Below are positions 44,438 to 53,843 of a DNA stretch of 64,000 bases, one piece after another. The stretch is from Sphingobium amiense (GTDB lineage: Bacteria; Pseudomonadota; Alphaproteobacteria; Sphingomonadales; Sphingomonadaceae): positions 1 to 64,000 of the forward strand of contig NZ_AP018665.1 of assembly GCF_003967075.1 (NCBI RefSeq). The letters run 5' to 3'. The number at the start of each line of letters is the position of its first letter. The first letter of the stretch is position 1. The position numbers were made by a program, and so were the translations under genes. The notes beneath the pieces are model-generated. The model saw nothing but the letters and a program-made list of their open reading frames with translations. It had not been told where the DNA came from and did not search any database.

Positions 44438-47400
44438 CACTCTTCGCTGGGTCGAGGGAGATCGCCGACACCACACGGCGCAGATCCTCCTGACTGTAAG
44501 GCTTGAGCAGGATTGCGGCATCGGGAAATTCGGTGGATGAAATGCCGCTGCCATCGCCGCTGGCGAAAATGATCGCTGGCGCGGGGACACGCGCCTTGAC
44601 GGTCCTGGCAAGGTCGATGCCGGACGCCTTGGGCAAGCCGACATCGGTCAGGACAAGGTCGACCTCGTTTTGCCCCAGCAGCGCTTCGGCAGCTTCGGCG
44701 TCCTCGGCTTCCAGGACGGCATGGCCAAGATCGGCGAGCATGTCCGCGGTGTTGAAGCGGATCAGTCCGTCGTCTTCGACAAGGAGGATACGGAGGGTGC
44801 GGGCCTCCCGCACGGGCTGGGACGCCGGCGAGGGCGATGGCTCCGGTGCGTTTCCGCCGCCCTTCGCGATCAATCGGTGCTGTGCTTCGTTGGCCAGCAC
44901 GTGGCGGACTTTGCGGGCAAGCGCTTCGCGCGTGTAGGGCTTGGAAAGAAGCTCGACCCCCGGATCGAGCCGGCCATGATGCACGATCGCGTTCTCAGTA
45001 TAGCCCGAGGTGAAGAGCACCGCGAGGTTCGGCAGCCGTTCCTTCGCTCGGCGCGCAAGTTCGGGACTACGCAGCGGGCCGGGCATGACGACGTCAGTGA
45101 AGAGAAGATCCATCGGCACGCCACTCTCGATGACGGTGAGCGCGCTTTGCGCGTCGCGCGCCTTCAGCACCCGGTATCCAAGTTCGGACAGCAGGCAGAC
45201 GGCGGTCTCGCGGACGGCATCGTCGTCCTCCACCACGAGGACCGTCTCGGAGCCGCCCCGCACCGGTCCCGTGCTCGTATCGGTGAGTATGTCTTCCCGG
45301 GCAGTCTCGCGGCGCAGGTAGAGCTTGATTGTCGTGCCCTCACCCACCTCGCTGTAGATCTTGATATGGCCACCCGACTGCTTGACGAGGCCATGGACCA
45401 TTGAAAGACCAAGCCCCGTCCCCTTGCCTTCCGGCTTGGTACTGAAAAATGGTTCGAAGACCTGGTCGATGATTTCCGGCGCCATGCCTGTGCCGGTATC
45501 AGTAACGGCCACCATCACATATTGCCCGGCGGTGACTTCGTCGTGCTGGCGGGCATAGTCATCATCGAGCCAGGCGTTGGCCGCCTCGATCGTCAGGCGG
45601 CCGCCATCCGGCATGGCATCTCGCGCATTGATCGCCAGATTGAGGATGGCGTTTTCGATCTGACCCGGATCCACGAGGCAGTTCCACAATCCGCCGCTCA
45701 CGATGGTCTCGATCTCGACATCCTCGCCGATGACCCGGCGCAGGAGATCGTCCATATTGTTGATGAGGCGGCCCAAATTGACCACCTTGGGCTCGAGCGG
45801 TTGTCTGCGGCCGAAGGCGAGGAGCTGCGAGGCGAGCTTCGCGCCGCGCGAGACGCCTGCCAACGCATTCTGCACACGCTGCTCGGCGCGCTCATTTCCT
45901 GCAATGTCGCGCGACAGCAGCTGGAGGTTTCCGCTCACCACCTGCAGCAGATTGTTGAAATCATGTGCAACGCCGCCCGTCAGCTTGCCGAGCGCTTCGA
46001 GCTTCTGCGACTGGCGCAGCGCCGCTTCGGCAGCCTCGCGGTCCAGCGTTTCGCGCTGCAGCCGGCCAAGGGCCGTGCCGAGTTCTTCAGTGCGCTGCTC
46101 GACCCTGTGTTCGAGCGTCTCGTTGAGATTGTGGAGCTGGTCCTCCGCGCGCTTCTGATGCGTCACGTCGTAGCCGTCGACAAAGATGCCCGAGACACTG
46201 CCGTCCGGCTCGACGATCGGCTGATAGATGAGGTTCACGAAGCGGGTCTCGAGCGGCCCCTCCGGCGTGCGCTGGAGATGGGCTTCGAGATTGCGGCCCA
46301 CAAAGGGCTCGCCGGTCTGGTACACCCTGTCCAGCAGCTCGATGAAACCCTGCCCGGCTATTTCAGGAAGCCCGTCGCGAAGGGGCATGCCGACCACATC
46401 GCGATGGCCGACAAGTTGCTGATAGGCGTCGTTGACCATGTCGAAGACATGGTCAGGGCCCTTCAAGATGCACATGAAGCTCGGGGCTTGGCGGAAGAGC
46501 CGGCGAATGCGATCGCGCTCCTGCGTTCGCAGTTCCACCTCCGAGATCAGCTGGCGGTTCGCCTGTTCGAGGACGCGCGAGGCTTCCTCGCGCATCGTGG
46601 CGACTTCCGCCAGCGCCGCCGCGCGCTCACGTTCCGCTTCGAAGGCATAGCTGCTCGTCAGGCCTGCGGTGATCTGGCCGGCAAGCAATTCGAGGAAACT
46701 CAGATATTGCTCACCGGCGGGACGATATGGATTGAGGCCGACCACGAGGGCGCCCAGTGGCCGGTCGTTCCCGCGATCGACCAGGGGAACGACGGCGCTC
46801 TTGGTGGGCGGACGGTCCCAGGATCCGGTTGGGAGATCGGCGTGCGTCCATTCGTCGATTAGGGGAGCGGTCCAATCGAGCTGAACCCGCTTGACCCCCC
46901 AGGGACCTTCCGCCGCACCTGCTGCATGCGCGCAGGGGTGATCGGGATCCATCCCCGCGCAGTTGCGCGCCAGGACAGGGGCGCCCGTTTCGTCGAAAAG
47001 GTAGACAAGCGCAAAGGGCATGTCGCGATCGTTGCGCGCGAGCTCCGCCTCGACAGCGTCGAGCACGGCCTCATGCCCTTGGGCGCCTGCAAGGGCCAAC
47101 GCGAGCTGGCGCAGCGATTCCAGCCGCCGTTCGCTGATGACCCGGTCGGTCTCCTCACTGACCGCGCAAAACACGCCCTCGACCGTCCCCCGGTCGCCCA
47201 GGAGGGGGCTGTAGGAAAAGGTGTGATAGGTCTCCTCGGGATATCCCGCGCGCTCCAGGATGAGCAGAAGAGCGCGGTCCCAGGTCGCCTCGCCCTTCTG
47301 GTAGACCGTTTCGAGACGTCCTTTGATGTCGTCCCAGATCTCGGCCCACAGCTCGCGCGTCGGCATGGCAATAGAGCGCGGGTGTTTGTTGCCCAGTGTC

Positions 47401-47651
47401 GGCCGGTAGGCGTCGTTGTAGAAGAAATGGATGTCGGGCCCCCAACCGAGCCACATTTCGAATTTCGACGTCAGCAACAGGCGCAACGCGACCTTGAGCC
47501 CGTCGGGCCAGTGTTGCGGAGAACCAAGCGGCGTTGCGGTCCAATCATGGACACGCAGCAGCCGGGCCATCTCGCTGTCCCCCACAAATATGTCTTCATA
47601 GGTGTCAGGTATTTTTATGTTTTCGGTCAAGCGCGGCTCCAGACTGTTCAT
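44427..47651 (-). CDS. Hybrid sensor histidine kinase, PAS-GAF-PAS-HK-REC-REC (1074 aa)
   Basis: A PAS-like N-terminal domain (about 30-165, with HWPDGLKVALRLLL) is followed by a GAF-like domain (about 180-335) and a second PAS domain (about 395-510). HisKA with phospho-His H563 in GGVAHDFNNLL comes next. The HATPase domain has NLAINARDAMPDGGRL, the G1 box DTGTGMAPEI and GKGTGLGLSMVHGL. Two C-terminal receiver domains have LLFTDVVMPG and LVLTDVGLPK as phosphorylation regions. No transmembrane segment is evident, so it is probably cytoplasmic. It signals through a phosphorelay with an unidentified partner; light, redox or metabolite sensing by PAS/GAF is possible. Confidence 0.9.
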   Translation of the reverse strand: MNSLEPRLTENIKIPDTYEDIFVGDSEMARLLRVHDWTATPLGSPQHWPDGLKVALRLLLTSKFEMWLGWGPDIHFFYNDAYRPTLGNKHPRSIAMPTRELWAEIWDDIKGRLETVYQKGEATWDRALLLILERAGYPEETYHTFSYSPLLGDRGTVEGVFCAVSEETDRVISERRLESLRQLALALAGAQGHEAVLDAVEAELARNDRDMPFALVYLFDETGAPVLARNCAGMDPDHPCAHAAGAAEGPWGVKRVQLDWTAPLIDEWTHADLPTGSWDRPPTKSAVVPLVDRGNDRPLGALVVGLNPYRPAGEQYLSFLELLAGQITAGLTSSYAFEAERERAAALAEVATMREEASRVLEQANRQLISEVELRTQERDRIRRLFRQAPSFMCILKGPDHVFDMVNDAYQQLVGHRDVVGMPLRDGLPEIAGQGFIELLDRVYQTGEPFVGRNLEAHLQRTPEGPLETRFVNLIYQPIVEPDGSVSGIFVDGYDVTHQKRAEDQLHNLNETLEHRVEQRTEELGTALGRLQRETLDREAAEAALRQSQKLEALGKLTGGVAHDFNNLLQVVSGNLQLLSRDIAGNERAEQRVQNALAGVSRGAKLASQLLAFGRRQPLEPKVVNLGRLINNMDDLLRRVIGEDVEIETIVSGGLWNCLVDPGQIENAILNLAINARDAMPDGGRLTIEAANAWLDDDYARQHDEVTAGQYVMVAVTDTGTGMAPEIIDQVFEPFFSTKPEGKGTGLGLSMVHGLVKQSGGHIKIYSEVGEGTTIKLYLRRETAREDILTDTSTGPVRGGSETVLVVEDDDAVRETAVCLLSELGYRVLKARDAQSALTVIESGVPMDLLFTDVVMPGPLRSPELARRAKERLPNLAVLFTSGYTENAIVHHGRLDPGVELLSKPYTREALARKVRHVLANEAQHRLIAKGGGNAPEPSPSPASQPVREARTLRILLVEDDGLIRFNTADMLADLGHAVLEAEDAEAAEALLGQNEVDLVLTDVGLPKASGIDLARTVKARVPAPAIIFASGDGSGISSTEFPDAAILLKPYSQEDLRRVVSAISLDPAKSDPA

Positions 47652-47792
47652 ACGGAGTTACGCCCGGAAGGTCATGGTAGCCAGCAGCATCTTCGCAGCC
47701 TGCTCTCACGGTCGCTGTCTTACAGGCGCACGCCCGCCTCGCGCTCCATGATCATCGCGATGAAAGGCAAACTGATGCCGCCGGCTTTGCTT

Positions 47793-49349
47793 TCAATCTG
47801 GATGAGAAAGAGGCAACAATTCGTCGCGAAGGATGATCAGCGCGCACCGGCTCAGGTCCTCCGCGGCAGCAGCGGTCGTCGCCTCGGTGTAGCAGCGCAG
47901 TTCCGGCGCATTGCCCGACGCGCGCAGATGGATGACGACGCCGCGGTCGAATGTCACGCGCAGACCATCGGTGGTGTCGATCTCCACCACCTGGCCGCCA
48001 ATCGTACCGAAACAGGTTTCGATGCGCGCCCGTTGCTCCTCGGCTGATCCCTCCCTGAGCCAGCCCAGAAGCGCCGCGCTTTGCGCCGGAGCCACATCCG
48101 GGAGGCGGTCGCTATGGGTCGCGCGCTGCGGCAGGCTCGCGACCAGTTCCGCGACGCTGCTTCGCCTGGCGGCCGCGAGTACCGAAACGATCGGCAAGAC
48201 AGCGTCGCGCGTGGGAAGGGCATCCAGCGGATGGTCACCGTCGAGCACCGTCGAGCCGAGCAGGACGCTGCCATTGGCCTCATAACCGCAGACGATCGCG
48301 CCCGGGTCGGCCGCGATCTCCTCCTGCATGGCGGCGATCACATAGGGTGAACCGATCCGCGTCCGCCGAACCGCGACAAACGCGCCTGAAAGCTCGGCCG
48401 CGCTATTGCTGCTCACCGGGGTCACGACGCGGTCCGCGCCAAGCGCGCGAGCGCACAGCAGGGCGGTGATATCACCGCGAAGCCAAGTCCCCTGCGCGTC
48501 GGCGACGAGCGGCCGGTCCGAGTCCCCGTCCGTCGACACGATCGCATCGACCGTGTGGTCGTTCGCCCACGCGTGCGCCAGAATGATGTCCTCATCGCGA
48601 ATGGCTTCGGTGTCGACCGGCACAAAGCTTTCGGATCGGCCGAATGGCAGCACGATGGCGCCGAGCGCCTCGAGCACGCTCACCAGGACGTCCTGCCCCA
48701 CCGCGGAATGTTGGTAGACCCCGACTGTCACGCCCTTGAGTGCGTCCGCGCCGAAGAAGCCGACGTACCGATCGCGATAGGCGCTTGTGATCTCGACGGT
48801 CGGAGGCAGCGGTTCAGCGCTCAGGAGCGTGCCCGACGCATCGAAAAGGCTGTCGTCGGGTGAGACCCGCTGCTCGAGCATGCCGGCCTCGTCCGACTTG
48901 AGGACCTCGCCTGTCGGCCGGTAGAATTTGATCCCGTTACGATCAGCCGGAATATGGCTTCCCGTCACCATGATCGAGGGCATCTTGCGGCCCAGCGCGT
49001 AATAGGCCAGCGCCGGCGTCGGCACGAGCCCGCAGTTCACCAACACGCCGCCGGCGGCGCGGACCGCCGCCGCACAGGCCTGCACGATCCGCGGTGTGCT
49101 GGGACGCAGATCGCCGGCCAGCGCCACGGGCTGGCCCGGGGCAAACTCATCGATCGATCGCAAATACTGGAGGAATGCGCTGGTATAGGCAAAACAGAGC
49201 GCGTCGGTCATGGCCGAGACGGGTCCCCTGACGCCGCTCGTGCCAAAAGGAACACCGCTTTGCGCCATCAGGGTGCGCACGCTTTTGAGAGCGGCACCCT
49301 CGCTCGGCGGGGAGTCATCTACCTTCATGTCATTCGGCAATGCGTTCAT
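47793..49349 (-). CDS. manB: Phosphomannomutase (518 aa)
   Basis: Interconverts mannose-6-P and mannose-1-P. GTSGVRG at the start of the fold, the phosphoserine loop in MVTGSHIP, the metal-binding loop in STDGDSDRPL, and the sugar-binding loop GYEANGSVLLGS are all seen. Start at 49349 (MNALPND) is chosen because it overlaps the GH130 gene by 20 bp with GGAG upstream; a longer frame starts at 49376. Last gene of the mannose operon. Confidence 0.88.
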   Translation of the reverse strand: MNALPNDMKVDDSPPSEGAALKSVRTLMAQSGVPFGTSGVRGPVSAMTDALCFAYTSAFLQYLRSIDEFAPGQPVALAGDLRPSTPRIVQACAAAVRAAGGVLVNCGLVPTPALAYYALGRKMPSIMVTGSHIPADRNGIKFYRPTGEVLKSDEAGMLEQRVSPDDSLFDASGTLLSAEPLPPTVEITSAYRDRYVGFFGADALKGVTVGVYQHSAVGQDVLVSVLEALGAIVLPFGRSESFVPVDTEAIRDEDIILAHAWANDHTVDAIVSTDGDSDRPLVADAQGTWLRGDITALLCARALGADRVVTPVSSNSAAELSGAFVAVRRTRIGSPYVIAAMQEEIAADPGAIVCGYEANGSVLLGSTVLDGDHPLDALPTRDAVLPIVSVLAAARRSSVAELVASLPQRATHSDRLPDVAPAQSAALLGWLREGSAEEQRARIETCFGTIGGQVVEIDTTDGLRVTFDRGVVIHLRASGNAPELRCYTEATTAAAAEDLSRCALIILRDELLPLSHPD

Positions 49350-50679
49350 GGCCCCGCCACTCCAGTTCGTTGTCATTGAGCAAATCCATGCTGTCGGGCG
49401 CGCGCAGCGCGGCGAGCAGATCGGCTATCTCGATCCTGGCAAAGCTTACCGACGTATCGGCAACGCCATAGGGCATGAACAGCCTTCCGCCATGCGCGAT
49501 CGCCCCGCATGTATAGACGACATTAGGAACATAGCCTTCCCGGTCCTCATCGGAAGGCGACAGGAGTGGCACCGCCGAGCGGCCGATGACCCGCGAGGGA
49601 TCATCCTTGTCCAGCAGCACCGCGCCAATGGCATATTTGCGCATCGCGCCCACGCCGTGGGTGAGGACGAGCCAACCTTCCTCAAGCTCAATCGGCGCGC
49701 CGCAATTGCCCATCTGAACCAGTTCCCAAGGATAATGCGGTCCCAGAATCCGCTCGCCTTCCTCCCAGTGATGCAGATCGGGCGAGCGCAACAGGAACAG
49801 GCTTTCATTGTCCTGCCGGCCGATCATCAGATAATCGCCGCCGAACCGGCGGGGGAACAGAGCCATGCCCTTGTTCCGCGCCGCCGGACCCGTCAGCGTC
49901 TGCAATGCAAAGGTTTCGAAATCGCGGGTGACGAAAAGCTCCGAGGCGATCGCCGCGCCGCTATAGGCGGTATAGGTGCCGTAATAGCAGGTCGATGCGT
50001 CGTCATCGGTGAAGCGCACCAGGCGAAGATCCTCGAGCCCGTTGCGCTGGGCGGGCGTTGCGGGAAAGAGCACGGTCTCATCGAGCCGCATCCCCTCGAC
50101 GTGCCGAGTGAAGCGGACTTCACCGCCAGGCCCGGTCTCGGGCCGCGCGGCAATCGCGAAATCGGGTTCCGGCGCCATCTCGATCGTGCCGCACGGTAGG
50201 ATTAGGCCCTCGCGAAAGGTGATCGAGGAGATATGCCCCTCGCCTACCGCCCGCAGCGACAGGACGAAACGCAAGCCGCCCTCCGGTACGCCAGTCTGGT
50301 CAGGATGCGGCACGATGCTGGGGTTCATCACCGCCGCTGCGCCAAACGAATATTCATGGCAGAAATAGGCGCCGATCAACTGGCGAACCGAGGGCGATAG
50401 ACTGTCTGCCAGCTCCACCTCGCGCGCGACCTGCTCGAAGCGCTCTTCGAACACCCTGCGGATTTCGCGGTGGCGGTTCCCGAAATCGGCGAGGATGACG
50501 GCCAGTTCCCGGTCCACCGTCGCGCCCTCCATGGCGCGCACACCATTGATGATGCGATGCATGCGCTCATTCTGGACGGGGCTGAGATCGCGTGGTTCAG
50601 GCGCGATCTGCAAGGGCCGGACGACCACCCGCGCCGGGTTGGGCCGCAGCCGCAAGGGAATCGACTGGATCAGCGACAT
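49330..50679 (-). CDS. GH130-family glycosidase / mannoside phosphorylase-like (449 aa)
   Basis: Five-bladed propeller family that phosphorolyses beta-mannosides to mannose-1-P. Recognisable: AAAVMNPSIVPHPDQTG, GLEDLRLVRFTDD (the conserved Glu-Asp motif), MALFPRRFGGDYLMIGRQDN (with an Arg-Arg/Lys phosphate-binding pattern), and PYGVADTSVSFA at the end. ATG at 50679 is used since the upstream continuation shadows the glycosyltransferase gene. It overlaps both neighbours, so strong coupling. The linkage cleaved (beta-1,2 or beta-1,4) cannot be told from sequence. Confidence 0.83.
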   Translation of the reverse strand: MSLIQSIPLRLRPNPARVVVRPLQIAPEPRDLSPVQNERMHRIINGVRAMEGATVDRELAVILADFGNRHREIRRVFEERFEQVAREVELADSLSPSVRQLIGAYFCHEYSFGAAAVMNPSIVPHPDQTGVPEGGLRFVLSLRAVGEGHISSITFREGLILPCGTIEMAPEPDFAIAARPETGPGGEVRFTRHVEGMRLDETVLFPATPAQRNGLEDLRLVRFTDDDASTCYYGTYTAYSGAAIASELFVTRDFETFALQTLTGPAARNKGMALFPRRFGGDYLMIGRQDNESLFLLRSPDLHHWEEGERILGPHYPWELVQMGNCGAPIELEEGWLVLTHGVGAMRKYAIGAVLLDKDDPSRVIGRSAVPLLSPSDEDREGYVPNVVYTCGAIAHGGRLFMPYGVADTSVSFARIEIADLLAALRAPDSMDLLNDNELEWRGHERIAE

Positions 50680-52976
50680 GCAGCGACGCTCCCCTCCTCC
50701 TGTCCCTCTTCCCGGTTCTGCGACCCGTCGCTCCTGGCCCTCAGTCGGCGCACACCAAGCGCTGCAAACTGCCAGGCGAGAATGGATTCGGCGCCCTGGT
50801 TGAGGTTGACCCGATCGACCTGCAGGCCGTCGAAACAGCCGCCGTCGGGCAAGGCCAGTCGCAGACCCAGATCGTTGGCGCCCAGATACCAGGCATAGGC
50901 GGTCTCGACATGGGTGAGCCATTGGGCGTCGCCGGTCGTCTCGAACGCCAGGGCGCAAGCCTCGATCGTGGCCCAGGCTTCAAGCGGCTGCTGGTCGAAC
51001 GCCTGCGGCGTTTCATGGGGGAGCCCGAAGCTCTCTGTCCCGATCGGACGGAAATGGCCTTCCTTCGCGGTTTGGCGCTCGGCTAGCCACGCAAGCGCCT
51101 CGATCGCTTCATCGACCATATCGGGGCGCGCGAGCGCACGGCCCGCGCGCAGCAGCGCTTCGGGGAGGCGCGCATTGTCATAGGCCAGCACCGGCTCGAA
51201 CCAGATCCAGTCGTCCCGGCGATTGGCGCGCAGCAGTTCCAGCAGGCGGACCGAGAAGGTCTCCATCAGCAAACGGGCGGGACGATGGCCGGGATAGACC
51301 GCCAAGAACGCGGCAAGCCCGGAAGTCGCGAAAGCCTGGGCGCGCGGGCTCTGCAGAAAGCTGCTCGCCGGAATAACCTTGTCGGCGAGCGCCGTGGCCC
51401 AGAGCTTGAGACCATGGTCATCGGTTGCCTGCGCGGTCCGACCCAGCGCCCAGAGTCCGCGGCCGAAGCTGTCCTGCGACCCTTCCGTCTCGAGCCAGTC
51501 CCGATCATAGCCCATGAAGTTGCGGAAGCGGCCCGCATCCTCGTCCCAGGCGAAATCGACAAAGGACGCGTAGATGTTGGCAAGGCGTGCTGCGCGCGGC
51601 GTATCCAGCCCTTCCAGGGCAAATTCGCTTGCGAGCATCAGCGCCCGGGCATTATCGTCCAGACAATAGCCGTGTCGGCGGTCCGGCACCTTGGAGCGGC
51701 TATGCTGCAGCATGCCGCAACCATCCGTCATGCGATCGATAGCATCGAGCGAAGGCTCTGGCGCCGGCGTGACGGACGGGCGCAAACCGACGAGCGTGGT
51801 CGCCAGGGGAGAGCCCAGCCGGGCCTGGGCGAAGAGCGACAGATAGCTGCCGCCGACCACCGGCCATGTCATGGCGCGCCCCGCCTGGTAGGCGCTACGC
51901 CGTAATTCGTCGCGGCGCCGACCGTCACCCAGCAGGTCGCCCACCGCCTTCGCCAGGGCGTCCGGCGAGGCGAAGGGAACCAGCACGCCGCATCCGTCGG
52001 ACAAAAGTTCCTGTGCGTGCCAGTAGGGCGTCGATACGACCGCCTTACCGAGCCCCACGCTGTAGGAGAGCGTGCCGCTCGTGATCTGCGCTTCGGTCAG
52101 ATAGGGAGTGACGTAGATGTCGCAGGCCGACAGCCAGGCTTGCAGGGTGTGCGTATCGACATATTCGTTGACGAAACGGACGTTGCGCTCGAGCCCGAGC
52201 GCGCTGACCTGCCGGGCAAGGTCCTCGCGATAGGCTTCGCCCTCGCGGGCCACCAGATGCGGATGGGTTGCGCCGAGCACCACATAGATGAGATCGGGAT
52301 GATCGCGCACCAGCTGCGGCAGCGCCGAGATCATCACCTCGATGCCCTTGTTGGGCGAGAGCAGGCCGAAGGTGAGCGCCACGCGCCGCCCGTCGAGCCC
52401 GAAGCGGTGCTTTTCGAAAGCCGGGTCGAGGAACGGCATATCGGGAATGCCATGGGGAATCACCACGATCTTGTTCGCCGGGACGCCCATGTCGCGGGCA
52501 AGGATGGTGCGACCCATCTCAGTCATGACGATGATCCGCGAGGAGGCCTGCGCCAGCGCGTCCATCACGCGTCGCTGGTCCGCCGTGGGATCGGTCAGCA
52601 CGGTGTGCAGCGTGGTCACGATCGGCGCACGCAGTCTGTCGACGAGGGAAAGGAGATGGTCGCCCGCCTCGCCCCCGAAGATCCCGAACTCGTGCTGAAG
52701 GCATACGATGTCGGGATTGAGCGCGTTAATATGCTCCGCCGCCGCAACATAGTCGGAGAGATTATCCTGCGCGATCTCATAGCCGACTTCGCGGGGATAA
52801 TCGTGATGCACGCCGGGGTCGTTGAGCGCGATCGTCGAGATGGTGAGATCCGGATCGCCGGCTTTCAGCGCGGCGTGCAGATCCGCCGTGAAAGTTGCTA
52901 TACCGCAGCGGCGCGGGGGGAAATTGCCGATGAGTGCGACATGGCGCACCGGCGGCGGCGTCAGATCGATAGTCAT
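50670..52976 (-). CDS. GT4-family glycosyltransferase with helical C-terminal domain (768 aa)
   Basis: Residues about 10-390 form a GT-B glycosyltransferase: GNFPPRRCGIATFTADL near the start, the TFGLLSPNKGIEVMI segment, and the nucleotide-sugar-binding region YLTEAQITSGTLSYSVGLGK. Residues about 420-768 form a helical region like an (alpha/alpha)6 barrel: MLQHSRSKVPDRRHGYCLDDN, DAGRFRNFMGYDRDW, SFGRGLWALG. Probably uses GDP-mannose supplied by manC. The C-terminal domain could bind or trim the product. Overlaps manA by 4 bp and GH130 by 10 bp. Confidence 0.84.
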   Translation of the reverse strand: MTIDLTPPPVRHVALIGNFPPRRCGIATFTADLHAALKAGDPDLTISTIALNDPGVHHDYPREVGYEIAQDNLSDYVAAAEHINALNPDIVCLQHEFGIFGGEAGDHLLSLVDRLRAPIVTTLHTVLTDPTADQRRVMDALAQASSRIIVMTEMGRTILARDMGVPANKIVVIPHGIPDMPFLDPAFEKHRFGLDGRRVALTFGLLSPNKGIEVMISALPQLVRDHPDLIYVVLGATHPHLVAREGEAYREDLARQVSALGLERNVRFVNEYVDTHTLQAWLSACDIYVTPYLTEAQITSGTLSYSVGLGKAVVSTPYWHAQELLSDGCGVLVPFASPDALAKAVGDLLGDGRRRDELRRSAYQAGRAMTWPVVGGSYLSLFAQARLGSPLATTLVGLRPSVTPAPEPSLDAIDRMTDGCGMLQHSRSKVPDRRHGYCLDDNARALMLASEFALEGLDTPRAARLANIYASFVDFAWDEDAGRFRNFMGYDRDWLETEGSQDSFGRGLWALGRTAQATDDHGLKLWATALADKVIPASSFLQSPRAQAFATSGLAAFLAVYPGHRPARLLMETFSVRLLELLRANRRDDWIWFEPVLAYDNARLPEALLRAGRALARPDMVDEAIEALAWLAERQTAKEGHFRPIGTESFGLPHETPQAFDQQPLEAWATIEACALAFETTGDAQWLTHVETAYAWYLGANDLGLRLALPDGGCFDGLQVDRVNLNQGAESILAWQFAALGVRRLRARSDGSQNREEGQEEGSVAACR

Positions 52977-53809
52977 GGCAACAGATCTCCTTCAGCAAGT
53001 GTGGACCGAGCGGAGCGGGGCTCGGCGAGAACGAGGCGGGCGGGCGTGTCGGCATGCAGCGCGACCGGTCCGTGCGTGAGCCAGCATTGGTTGGCCGCGA
53101 AGGGCCGGCCGGCTATCGTGCCCTCGCCCGACAGGACGGCCAGACAGGCGCGCTCGGGCACGAGGACGACCTGGCCGCCCGGGTTGAGGGCGAACTGCGA
53201 GAGAGCGAAGGGCGCGCCTGCGCCGGGCAAGGCTTCCACCGGCTCGACCTCGGTGCGCGCTTCGAACAGGGCCTGGGCGAGGTGAAGCTCGCGCGGTCGC
53301 CCATAATCGAAGAGGCGATAGGTCACATCGCTGTGCTCCTGGACCTCGAGGACGGTGAGGCCGGGCCCGAGCGCATGGATCGTCCCGGCTCTGATGTAGA
53401 AGCTGTCCCCTGCCCGCGGACGAATTCGCCGAAGCAGCGAGGGTAGCGTTCCGTCGCGGGCCGCTTGGGCGATCGCCTGACGCGAAGCGGGCGCCTCGAG
53501 CCCGAGATCGAGATAGGCGCCCGGGAGCGCCTCGGTGACATGCCACCATTCATGCTTGCGGCCGGGCCCCTGTGGATGGACCTGGACCGACAGCGGCTCG
53601 CTCGTCTGCAGCCATTTGATCGTCAGGCCCGCATCCGGCGCTTCGAAGATCATTTCGCCCAGCGGCTGCGCCTCGTCCGGCGCCGGCAGGCCGTCGCGCC
53701 GGCCCCAGGGCTTGGCGACATAGCGGGGCGTCAGCCTTTCCGCCCAGCCCCCGGCCTCGGGGGCGGTGTCGGCTGGCTCTTCGCGTTCCAGACAGGTTTC
53801 TATCAGCAT
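52973..53809 (-). CDS. manA: Class I mannose-6-phosphate isomerase (278 aa)
   Basis: Cupin-type zinc isomerase converting fructose-6-P and mannose-6-P. Zinc ligands visible in SVQVHPQ, KHEWWHV and GTIHALGPG. A GGAG ribosome-binding site fixes the start at 53809. Compact length suits the short type I enzymes. It supplies mannose-6-P to manB. Confidence 0.88.
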   Translation of the reverse strand: MLIETCLEREEPADTAPEAGGWAERLTPRYVAKPWGRRDGLPAPDEAQPLGEMIFEAPDAGLTIKWLQTSEPLSVQVHPQGPGRKHEWWHVTEALPGAYLDLGLEAPASRQAIAQAARDGTLPSLLRRIRPRAGDSFYIRAGTIHALGPGLTVLEVQEHSDVTYRLFDYGRPRELHLAQALFEARTEVEPVEALPGAGAPFALSQFALNPGGQVVLVPERACLAVLSGEGTIAGRPFAANQCWLTHGPVALHADTPARLVLAEPRSARSTLAEGDLLP

Positions 53810-53843
53810 CGATCGGTTCTCCCAGGGATGATGCGTTTGAGGG

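Noticed and set aside
45522..46862. Plus-strand frame of 446 codons
   Set aside because: Antisense of the hybrid histidine kinase.
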